NCBI GenBank assembly: GCA_002839205.1
Contig: PGXP01000084.1
Location: 1 to 7,058 of the forward strand
Origin: Spirochaetae bacterium HGW-Spirochaetae-9
GTDB taxonomy: Bacteria; Spirochaetota; Spirochaetia; Treponematales; Rectinemataceae
Length of the DNA: 7,058 bases
Direction of reading: 5' to 3'
The translations under genes were made by a program, and so were the position numbers. This document shows, in pieces, positions 1 through 5,330 of this stretch (its first letter is position 1; every line of letters starts with the position of its first letter). The notes below the pieces were generated by a model. The model saw only the letters and a list, made by a program, of their open reading frames with translations. It was not told where the DNA came from and did not search any database.

Positions 1-230
1 GAATGCTCAGGCTCAAGACCCTGTGGCCCTTCCCCGACGAAGCCATACGAAGGCTCACTTCCAATGCCAGGAAGATCATTGTTCCCGAGATGAATCTCGG
101 TCAGGTTGCCCTCGAGGTGGAACGTGTCATCCATGGCAAGGCCGATGTGATCAAGCTCGGCAAGGTGAACGGCGACCTCTTCCACCCCGATGAAGTGTAT
201 GCGGCGCTCAAGGAGGCTTTCGATGCCTGA
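1..230 (+). CDS. korA: 2-oxoacid:ferredoxin oxidoreductase, alpha subunit (3' end only)
   Basis: This is the C-terminal part (75 full codons visible) of the alpha subunit of a 2-oxoacid:ferredoxin oxidoreductase, a cytoplasmic thiamine-diphosphate, iron-sulfur enzyme that decarboxylates a 2-oxoacid to an acyl-CoA and reduces ferredoxin. The 5' end lies outside the window: the frame is open to base 1, and the ATG at base 3 is internal, because the residues after it (LKTLWPFPDEAI) match the middle of the family's domain II. The later stretch VPEMNLGQVALEVERV is the family's conserved EMN-GQ segment. The gene ends at TGA 228-230, overlapping the beta-subunit start by 8 bases, so the two are probably translationally coupled. 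The 2-oxoglutarate assignment rests on the beta subunit and on the mutase genes downstream. A branched-chain or other 2-oxoacid enzyme remains possible. Confidence 0.87.
   Translation, partial: MLRLKTLWPFPDEAIRRLTSNARKIIVPEMNLGQVALEVERVIHGKADVIKLGKVNGDLFHPDEVYAALKEAFDA
211..216 (+). promoter_or_regulatory. Ribosome binding site that fixes the beta-subunit start
   Basis: A perfect AGGAGG lies inside the end of the alpha-subunit gene, 6 bases before ATG 223. It decides in favour of that start over the in-frame ATG at 190, which would add 11 residues without family similarity. Confidence 0.8.
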
Positions 231-1083
231 ACTACTCGACTATTTCCGCAAGGAAAGGCTTCCCCATATATGGTGCCCTGGCTGCGGCCACGGGACGGTG
301 ACTGGCGCCCTTGTGAGGGCTATCGACAAGCTGGGGCTCGACAAGAACAATATCATCCTGGTTTCAGGCATCGGCTGTTCCAGCCGCGCCGTCGGCTATC
401 TCGATTTCGACACGCTGCATACGGCCCACGGCCGTGCCCTTGCCTTCGCGACGGGCATAAAGCATTCCAGCCCCAAGCTCAAGGTTATCGTAATGACGGG
501 CGATGGCGACTGCACGGCTATAGGCGGCAACCACTTTATCCACGCAGCACGCCGCAACATCGATATCACCACCATCATCATGAACAATAACATCTATGGC
601 ATGACATCGGGACAGTATTCCCCGACGACGCCCCACGGCATGCTGGGTACGACGGCTCCCTACGGCAATGTGGAATACGAGTTCGACGTATGCAAGCTGG
701 CCGAGGCTGCCGGCGCTTCCTATGTCGCCCGCGCCTCGAGCTACCATGTGACCCTCCTGCAGGATCTTATCGAAAAAGCCCTGATGAACAAGGGCTTTTC
801 CGTGGTGGAGGCGCTCACCCAGTGCCCTACGTATTTCGGCAGAAAGAACAAGCTGGGCGGTGCCGTGGAAGTGCTCAACTGGATAAAGGACAGAACCGTA
901 AACGTGAAGGCGGCTGCAGCGCTCCCGCCCGAGAAACTGGAAGGCAAGCATCTGATCGGCGAGCTTTTCAGGCACGACAGGCCTGAATACACGGCCAGCT
1001 ACGGCGAGATGACGGCGAAAGTACAGAGAACCTACAACGACTACAAGGGAGGGAACCGGGGATGCGAGTTGAATTCAGACTGA
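223..1083 (+). CDS. korB: 2-oxoacid (probably 2-oxoglutarate):ferredoxin oxidoreductase, beta subunit
   Basis: This 286-residue subunit carries the thiamine diphosphate site and the proximal [4Fe-4S] cluster that passes electrons towards ferredoxin. An N-terminal CPGCGHG motif supplies Cys18 and Cys21. Cys52 (GIGCSSR) and Cys201 (QCPTYFG) complete the four cysteines expected for the cluster. The diphosphate-binding motif starts at GDGD (93-96) and ends at NNN (121-123), followed by IYGMTSGQYSPTTP. I place the start at ATG 223 rather than at the in-frame ATG 190, because AGGAGG (211-216) lies 6 bases upstream and the family begins just before a LLDYFRKERLPHIWCPGCG-like segment. Residues such as DFDTLHTAHGRALAFATGIK and GGNHFIHAARRNID are typical of the 2-oxoglutarate branch. 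The usual MTGGQ reads MTSGQ here. The gene overlaps the gamma subunit by 22 bases. Confidence 0.93.
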   Translation: MPELLDYFRKERLPHIWCPGCGHGTVTGALVRAIDKLGLDKNNIILVSGIGCSSRAVGYLDFDTLHTAHGRALAFATGIKHSSPKLKVIVMTGDGDCTAIGGNHFIHAARRNIDITTIIMNNNIYGMTSGQYSPTTPHGMLGTTAPYGNVEYEFDVCKLAEAAGASYVARASSYHVTLLQDLIEKALMNKGFSVVEALTQCPTYFGRKNKLGGAVEVLNWIKDRTVNVKAAAALPPEKLEGKHLIGELFRHDRPEYTASYGEMTAKVQRTYNDYKGGNRGCELNSD

Positions 1084-1613
1084 GCGGCTCCGGAGGCCAG
1101 GGCCTTCTGCTCGCGGGCATCACGCTCGCCGAAGCGGCAATTTTTGACGGAAAGAACGCGGTCCAGACACAGAGTTACGGGCCTGAGGCACGGGGTGGAT
1201 CGAGCAAGGCTGAAGTCGTCATTTCCGACGAGGAAATTGACTATCCGAAGGCCACCGATCCCGACTACCTTCTGGCGCTGACCAACGATGCGTACAAAAC
1301 GTACGGACCCTCAATGACGAAGGGCCTGATAATAACCGACACGACGGTGACACTCGACCCGGCCATCAAGGCGAGGACAGTCGCCCTTCCCATTCTGGCT
1401 TCGGCCAGCGAGAGGGTGGGGAAGAAAGTCGTCGCCAATATGGTAGCCCTGGGAGTGCTGGGCGGCCTGTCCGGCGTAGCCACTCGCGAGGTGCTGCGCA
1501 AGGCCGTACAGGCCAGGGTGCCCAAGGGTACCGACGAGCTGAACCTCAAGGCGCTGGACGTTGGCTTGCAGCTGGCGGCGGATTCGGGAATCCCCAGCTC
1601 GGTGATTCGATAA
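1062..1613 (+). CDS. korC: 2-oxoacid:ferredoxin oxidoreductase, gamma subunit
   Basis: This 183-residue protein is the gamma subunit (pyruvate/ketoisovalerate oxidoreductase catalytic domain) of the same complex as the two genes before it. In this family it helps form the CoA-handling part of the enzyme. The N-terminus has the glycine-rich GSGGQG (9-14), and SYGPEARGG (38-46) is the family hallmark. The length fits a stand-alone gamma subunit. The start overlaps the last 22 bases of the beta gene and is preceded by AGGGAGG (1046-1052) at a 9-base spacing. The gene ends in TAA, whose last bases form part of the mutase ribosome binding site. No ferredoxin-like delta subunit is seen after it; in related clusters that gene often precedes alpha, which would put it outside this window. 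Confidence 0.92.
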   Translation: MRVEFRLSGSGGQGLLLAGITLAEAAIFDGKNAVQTQSYGPEARGGSSKAEVVISDEEIDYPKATDPDYLLALTNDAYKTYGPSMTKGLIITDTTVTLDPAIKARTVALPILASASERVGKKVVANMVALGVLGGLSGVATREVLRKAVQARVPKGTDELNLKALDVGLQLAADSGIPSSVIR

Positions 1614-1625
1614 GGAGTCGCAGAA

Positions 1626-3293
1626 ATGAGCGATAAAGAAAAACTCGACAAGGCGCTCCAGAACTGGAACGCCAAGGTGGAGAAGACATCAGCCAAGTTC
1701 CCCGAGAGGAAGGCAAAGTTCGTCACGGGTTCCAACGCCCCCATCAATCGGCTGTACACTCAGCTGGATGCCGGCGAGGAAAACAGGCTAGCAACCGTCG
1801 GTCTGCCCGGAGAATACCCCTACACTCGAGGCGTCCAGTCGACCATGTACCGCGGCCGCTTCTGGACCATGCGTCAGTACGCTGGTTTCGCCTCGGCCGA
1901 GGAGTCTAACGCCCGCTACAAGTTCCTGCTGGCCCAGGGCCAGACAGGCCTGTCGGTCGCCTTCGACCTGCCCACGCAGATCGGCTACGATTCGGACCAT
2001 CCCCTGTCGGCCGGCGAAGTGGGGAAGGTGGGCGTGGCGATCGATTCCCTCGAGGACATGGAAACACTCTTTGGCGGCATTCCTCTGGACAAGGTTTCCA
2101 CGAGCATGACGATCAACGCCCCGGCTTCGGTGCTCCTCGCCATGTACATCGCGGTGGCCGAAAAGCAAGGCGTGTCGGCCGACAAGCTCGACGGCACCAT
2201 CCAGAACGACATTCTCAAGGAATACGTGGCGCGCGGCACCTATATTTTCCCGCCCGCGCCGTCCATGAGGCTTATCACCGACATTTTCGCCTACTGTTCC
2301 AAAAACGTGCCCAACTGGAACACTATCTCCATCTCGGGCTACCACATCAGAGAAGCGGGATCCACGGCGATCCAGGAAGTGGCCTTCACCCTGGCGGACG
2401 GCATCGCCTATGTCGATGCGGCCGTGGCGGCAGGCCTCGACGTCGATGAGTTTGCGCCGCGCCTTTCCTTCTTCTTCAACGCCCACAACGACCTCTTCGA
2501 GGAAGTGGCCAAGTTCCGCGCCGCCCGGCGTGTCTGGGCCAAAATAATGAAGGATCGCTTCAAGGCTACAAATCCCAAGAGCCTCATGCTCCGCTTCCAT
2601 ACGCAGACAGCGGGCTCGACCCTCACGGCCCAGCAGCCAGAGAACAACGTCGTGCGCGTCACGATCCAGGCATTGGCTGCCGTACTGGGCGGCACACAGT
2701 CCCTCCATACCAACTCGAAGGACGAAGCCCTCGCCCTGCCGACCGAAGCCTCCGTCCGCATAGCCCTCAGGACACAGCAGGTTCTGGCCTATGAATCGGG
2801 CGTGGCCGAGACCCCCGACCCCCTCGCCGGTTCCTACTATGTGGAAAGCCTCACCAACTCGATTGAAGAGGGGGCTCTTGCCTACATCAAACGTATCGAC
2901 GATCTGGGCGGGGCGGTGAAGGCTATCGAGCAGGGCTACATCCAGCAGGAAATTCAGGATTCGGCCTATGCCTGGCAGATGGATGTCGAGAAGAACGAGC
3001 GCATCGTCGTCGGGCTGAACAAGTTCCAGGTGAAGGAAGATCCCCCCAAGGGTCTCCTGCGCGTGGATCCGATCGTCGGCCAGAACCAGGTAGCCAAGAT
3101 CAAGGCGCTGAAGGCTCGACGCGACAGCGCGGCCACGGCAGCGACTCTTGTCGCCTTGAAAAAGGCGGCCGAAGGAAGCGACAATCTCATGCCCTATATC
3201 CTCGCCGCGGTGAAAACCTACGCTACCCTGGGCGAGATTTGCGATGTGATGCGCGGCGTCTTCGGCGAATATCGCCCCAGCGTCATGTTCTAG
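1626..3293 (+). CDS. mcmA1: Methylmalonyl-CoA mutase, large (catalytic) subunit
   Basis: This 555-residue chain is the substrate-binding barrel of adenosylcobalamin-dependent methylmalonyl-CoA mutase, which interconverts succinyl-CoA and (R)-methylmalonyl-CoA. It ends ([20 protein letters not shown]) just where single-chain mutases run into the linker before the B12 domain, so the enzyme is split. By alignment from memory with the Propionibacterium enzyme (Tyr89, Gln197, Arg207, His244), the substrate and catalytic residues are Tyr85 in RQYAGF, Gln193 in TIQND, Arg203 in ARGTYIFPP and His240 in SGYHIREAG. Tyr and Arg at these sites indicate methylmalonyl-CoA. Isobutyryl-CoA mutase has Phe and Gln, and 2-hydroxyisobutyryl-CoA mutase has Ile and Gln. 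[18 protein letters not shown] and [10 protein letters not shown] are further family blocks. AGGAG (1613-1617) lies 8 bases before the ATG, 12 bases after the gamma-subunit stop. Confidence 0.96.
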   Translation: MSDKEKLDKALQNWNAKVEKTSAKFPERKAKFVTGSNAPINRLYTQLDAGEENRLATVGLPGEYPYTRGVQSTMYRGRFWTMRQYAGFASAEESNARYKFLLAQGQTGLSVAFDLPTQIGYDSDHPLSAGEVGKVGVAIDSLEDMETLFGGIPLDKVSTSMTINAPASVLLAMYIAVAEKQGVSADKLDGTIQNDILKEYVARGTYIFPPAPSMRLITDIFAYCSKNVPNWNTISISGYHIREAGSTAIQEVAFTLADGIAYVDAAVAAGLDVDEFAPRLSFFFNAHNDLFEEVAKFRAARRVWAKIMKDRFKATNPKSLMLRFHTQTAGSTLTAQQPENNVVRVTIQALAAVLGGTQSLHTNSKDEALALPTEASVRIALRTQQVLAYESGVAETPDPLAGSYYVESLTNSIEEGALAYIKRIDDLGGAVKAIEQGYIQQEIQDSAYAWQMDVEKNERIVVGLNKFQVKEDPPKGLLRVDPIVGQNQVAKIKALKARRDSAATAATLVALKKAAEGSDNLMPYILAAVKTYATLGEICDVMRGVFGEYRPSVMF

Positions 3294-3300
3294 AAGGGAG
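3294..3300 (+). promoter_or_regulatory. Ribosome binding site that fixes the mutase small-subunit start
   Basis: AAGGGAG directly follows the TAG stop of the large subunit and is 7 bases from ATG 3308. It supports the shorter start over the ATG at 3239 inside the large-subunit gene. Confidence 0.7.
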
Positions 3301-3307
3301 TGCAAGC

Positions 3308-3706
3308 ATGGAACGTAAAATACGCGTTATCGTCGCGAAACCAGGCCTCGATGGCCATGACAGAGGTGCCAAGGTTATAGCCCGTGCCCTGCGCGACGCG
3401 GGCATGGAAGTTATCTACACAGGCTTGCGCCAGACGCCCGAGCAGATAGTCCAGGCTGCCCTCCAGGAAGATGCCGATGTTGTCGCTCTCTCCATTCTCT
3501 CGGGTGCCCACAACCATCTCTTTCCTCGTGTGGTAGAGCTTCTGAAAGAGAAGGGAGCCGACGACATACTTGTCTTCGGCGGCGGCGTCATCCCCGAGGA
3601 GGATATACCCTTCCTCAAATCCAAGGGCATTGCGGAAGTCTTCGGCCCGGGAACGCCTACCTCGGTGACCGTGGATTTCATCAAGAACCACCTCAAGCGG
3701 GCATAG
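3308..3706 (+). CDS. mcmA2: Methylmalonyl-CoA mutase, small (cobalamin-binding) subunit
   Basis: This 132-residue protein is the B12-binding domain that completes the mutase. It has all three parts of the classical base-off/His-on site: DGHDRG with cobalt-ligating His17, SIL (62-64) in the SxL position, and the GGG turn (91-93) before VIPEED. Its ending ([20 protein letters not shown]) matches the end of the family. I start it at ATG 3308, because AAGGGAG (3294-3300) is 7 bases upstream and the family starts a few residues before the [10 protein letters not shown] segment. The longer frame from 3239 would overlap the large subunit by 55 bases and add unrelated residues. The gap to the large subunit is 14 bases. 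The stop codon TAG is in frame with, and only three codons before, the MeaB start. Confidence 0.95.
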   Translation: MERKIRVIVAKPGLDGHDRGAKVIARALRDAGMEVIYTGLRQTPEQIVQAALQEDADVVALSILSGAHNHLFPRVVELLKEKGADDILVFGGGVIPEEDIPFLKSKGIAEVFGPGTPTSVTVDFIKNHLKRA

Positions 3707-3715
3707 AGCTATTTC

Positions 3716-4783
3716 ATGATCGACACACTCGCCCGGCGCTGCCTCGATGGCGACCTGCGCGCCGTCGCCAGGCTCATCAGCCTCCTCGAGGATGGCGACA
3801 GGGCTGCCTTCGGCAGCCTCGCCACCCTCAAGGAGAGGGCTGGCTACGCCCATGTGATAGGCATAACAGGGCCGCCGGGCTCGGGAAAATCCACTCTCAC
3901 CGACAAGCTCATCGGCCGGTTCCGGGCTGAAGGCAAGCGTGTCGGCGTCATCGCCGTCGATCCTTCCAGTCCCTTCTCGGGTGGAGCCATCCTGGGCGAC
4001 CGCCTGAGGATGCAAGGTCACGCGACGGATCCCGGCGTCTTTATACGCAGCCTGGCCTCGCGCGGCCGCCTGGGCGGCCTCTCCAAGGCCACAGCCTTTG
4101 CAGCCCAGGTGCTTGAGGCGGCCGGCTACGACATCGTCATCATTGAGACGGTGGGCGTGGGCCAGTCGGAAGTGGACATCGTCAAGGTAGCCGATACTGT
4201 CGTCCTCGTCTCCGTGCCCGGCCTCGGCGACGACATCCAGGTGATAAAGGCTGGCATCATGGAGATCGGCGACATCTTTGTCGTCAACAAGTCCGACAGG
4301 GACGGTGCCGACAGGGTTGTGCGCGAGATACGGGCCATGCTCGAAACCCAGGCCATGCTGCAGCGCGGCCGAAGCGTGGCCGCAGGACCCGATACCCTCG
4401 CTTCGCGAAGTGCCGAACTGCTTCATCATGGACAGATGGACCTGCGCCCCGAAACCCTGCCCGCAAAAGCCGATCCTTTCGCTCTGCCGCCCGTCCTCAA
4501 GACGGTAGCCGAGACGGGGGAGGGGGTTCCCGAGCTCTGCGCTTCCATCCTCGGCCGTTTTGAGGCCATCAAGGCAACAGGCGAACTCAAGGCCCGGCGC
4601 CATGCTTCCATAAAATCACAGCTGAAGGACCTTGTGAGCTGGCAGGTGATGGATGCTTTTTCCGACCAGGACGGAGACATCCATCTGGAAAGTCTCGCCC
4701 GCGATGTCCGGAATAGGGACATCGACATCTATACAGCCTCAAGGGAATTGTTTACAGCCCTCATGAAAGGAGAACGACGATGA
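3716..4783 (+). CDS. meaB: Methylmalonyl-CoA mutase-associated G protein (MeaB/ArgK family)
   Basis: This 355-residue P-loop GTPase belongs to the MeaB family, which gates adenosylcobalamin loading onto methylmalonyl-CoA mutase and protects or reactivates the enzyme. Visible motifs are the Walker A loop GPPGSGKST (52-60), the VDPSSPFSGGAILGDRLRM block, the switch-region motif ETVGVGQSE (144-152) and the guanine-specificity motif NKSD (191-194). The N-terminal helical part (LARRCLDGDLRAVARLISLLE) and the C-terminal extension are normal for the family. Family members are commonly about 330 residues, so it is slightly long. The start has only a weak Shine-Dalgarno match and lies 9 bases after the small-subunit stop in the same frame, suggesting translation by reinitiation. 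The last codons overlap the epimerase start (ATGA). Its place beside the mutase supports a dedicated chaperone role. Confidence 0.95.
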   Translation: MIDTLARRCLDGDLRAVARLISLLEDGDRAAFGSLATLKERAGYAHVIGITGPPGSGKSTLTDKLIGRFRAEGKRVGVIAVDPSSPFSGGAILGDRLRMQGHATDPGVFIRSLASRGRLGGLSKATAFAAQVLEAAGYDIVIIETVGVGQSEVDIVKVADTVVLVSVPGLGDDIQVIKAGIMEIGDIFVVNKSDRDGADRVVREIRAMLETQAMLQRGRSVAAGPDTLASRSAELLHHGQMDLRPETLPAKADPFALPPVLKTVAETGEGVPELCASILGRFEAIKATGELKARRHASIKSQLKDLVSWQVMDAFSDQDGDIHLESLARDVRNRDIDIYTASRELFTALMKGERR

Positions 4784-5184
4784 AACTCGAGAAACTGGAT
4801 CATATCGGCATAGCGGTGGAGAAGATCGACGAAGCCCTGCCTTTTTGGGAAGGAGTGCTCGGTCTGCCCCTCCACGGCACTGAAGAAGTGAAGGAACAGA
4901 AGGTGCGCACCGCCTTCCTCCCGGTGGGAGAGTCCGAAGTGGAACTCCTCGAGTCCCTGGACGCCGAAGGTCCCATCTCCAAGTTCATCGCTGCGAAAGG
5001 GCAGGGCATTCAGCACATTGCTTTCAGGGTAGCGGACATCGACGCTTCTCTCGCAGAATTGAAGGCGAAGGGACTGCGCCTCATCGACGAGACGCCGAGA
5101 TATGGAGCAGGTGGAGCCAGGATAGCCTTTCTTCATCCCAAGGCGACGGGCGGCGTGCTGATCGAACTCTGCGAGCGAAAATAA
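4780..5184 (+). CDS. mce: Methylmalonyl-CoA epimerase
   Basis: This 134-residue vicinal-oxygen-chelate protein interconverts (R)- and (S)-methylmalonyl-CoA, linking the mutase to the carboxylase or decarboxylase, which uses the S form. The two repeated beta-alpha-beta-beta-beta modules are recognisable. The expected metal ligands are His8 (LDHIGIAV), Gln40 (KEQKV), His79 (GIQHIAFRV) and Glu129 (VLIELCERK). The segment GARIAFLHPKATGGVLIEL is the family's usual ending, so the protein is complete. AAAGGAG (4766-4772) sits 7 bases before the ATG, inside the end of meaB, and the two genes share ATGA, so they are co-translated. It is the last gene before the AT-rich gap. Confidence 0.95.
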   Translation: MKLEKLDHIGIAVEKIDEALPFWEGVLGLPLHGTEEVKEQKVRTAFLPVGESEVELLESLDAEGPISKFIAAKGQGIQHIAFRVADIDASLAELKAKGLRLIDETPRYGAGGARIAFLHPKATGGVLIELCERK

Positions 5185-5187
5185 GAG

Positions 5188-5207
5188 TAGCAGTATATAG
5201 AGTATAG
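5188..5207 (+). repeat. Imperfect direct repeat, copy 1
   Basis: It begins with TAGCAGTA (5188-5195) and ends with TATAG. All 20 bases occur in the same order in the second copy at 5246-5269, which has four extra bases. The copies start 58 bases apart and lie on either side of the A/T palindrome. Confidence 0.6.
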
Positions 5208-5223
5208 TTAAATTATAATATTA

Positions 5224-5247
5224 TATATATAATTATAATTATATATA
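5224..5247. repeat. Perfect 24-bp A/T-only palindrome
   Basis: Positions 5224-5247 read the same on both strands, with 12-base arms and no loop. The core is AATTATAATT (5231-5240), flanked by TATATAT and ATATATA. The first nine bases of the core also occur at 5211-5219. The sequence could be a binding site for a dimeric regulator, an easily melted or cruciform-prone element, or simply a by-product of low-complexity A/T sequence. Confidence 0.75.
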
Positions 5248-5269
5248 GCAGTAATATTTAGAGGTATAG
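5246..5269 (+). repeat. Imperfect direct repeat, copy 2
   Basis: It begins with an exact TAGCAGTA (5246-5253), then continues with AGAG and TATAG blocks, as in copy 1 at 5188-5207 but with four added bases. Its first two bases overlap the last two of the palindrome. Confidence 0.6.
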
Positions 5270-5295
5270 ATATTTTTTTATTTCGGGTTTATACT
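5267..5295 (+). promoter_or_regulatory. Possible sigma-70-type promoter for the carboxyltransferase gene
   Basis: TAGATA (5267-5272, 4 of 6 matches to TTGACA) and TATACT (5290-5295, 5 of 6 to TATAAT) are separated by 17 bases, which would start transcription about 5302, roughly 30 bases before the next gene. A seven-T tract fills part of the spacer. In sequence this AT-rich, chance matches are common: perfect TATAAT hexamers at 5214-5219 and 5234-5239 are rival -10 boxes without a good -35. The call is therefore tentative. Confidence 0.35.
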
Positions 5296-5330
5296 CGGAA
5301 AACTGTAAAATTCAAGGATGGTCGGCGCAT

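Larger units (their letters stand above)
5185..5330 (+). other. AT-rich intergenic spacer between epimerase and carboxyltransferase genes
   Basis: This is the only sizeable non-coding stretch in the window. Between 5191 and 5280 I count 12 G or C in 90 bases, about 13%, against about 60% in the genes around it. It contains a perfect A/T palindrome, an imperfect direct repeat on either side of it, a seven-T tract (5273-5279) and a possible promoter near its 3' end. I see no GC-rich hairpin followed directly by a T run, so there is no convincing classical terminator. I also see no convincing ORF and no recognisable structured RNA. It probably separates two transcription units or hosts a secondary promoter. 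Confidence 0.85.

Noticed and set aside
190..222. An earlier in-frame ATG for the beta subunit
   Set aside because: It adds 11 residues unlike the family and ignores the AGGAGG placed correctly for ATG 223.
1788..3305. A 505-residue open frame on the minus strand opposite the mutase large subunit
   Set aside because: Long antisense frames are expected opposite GC-rich genes with biased third positions. The translation shows no recognisable domain, while the plus-strand gene has all its catalytic residues.
3239..3307. An earlier in-frame ATG for the mutase small subunit
   Set aside because: It would overlap the large-subunit gene by 55 bases and adds an arginine-rich stretch unlike the family. 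ATG 3308 has a good ribosome binding site.
3290..4603. A 437-residue open frame on the minus strand opposite the small subunit and meaB
   Set aside because: It runs across two well-supported plus-strand genes, has no family resemblance, and is explained by codon bias.
5224..5279. An intrinsic terminator after the epimerase gene
   Set aside because: The palindrome would form an all A-U hairpin, and the seven-T tract begins 25 bases beyond it, so the classical GC stem plus adjacent T run is missing. Weak or factor-dependent termination remains possible.
5185..5330. A cobalamin riboswitch or other structured RNA leader
   Set aside because: The gap is short, nearly all A/T in its centre, and shows no B12-box-like or other conserved element that I recognise.
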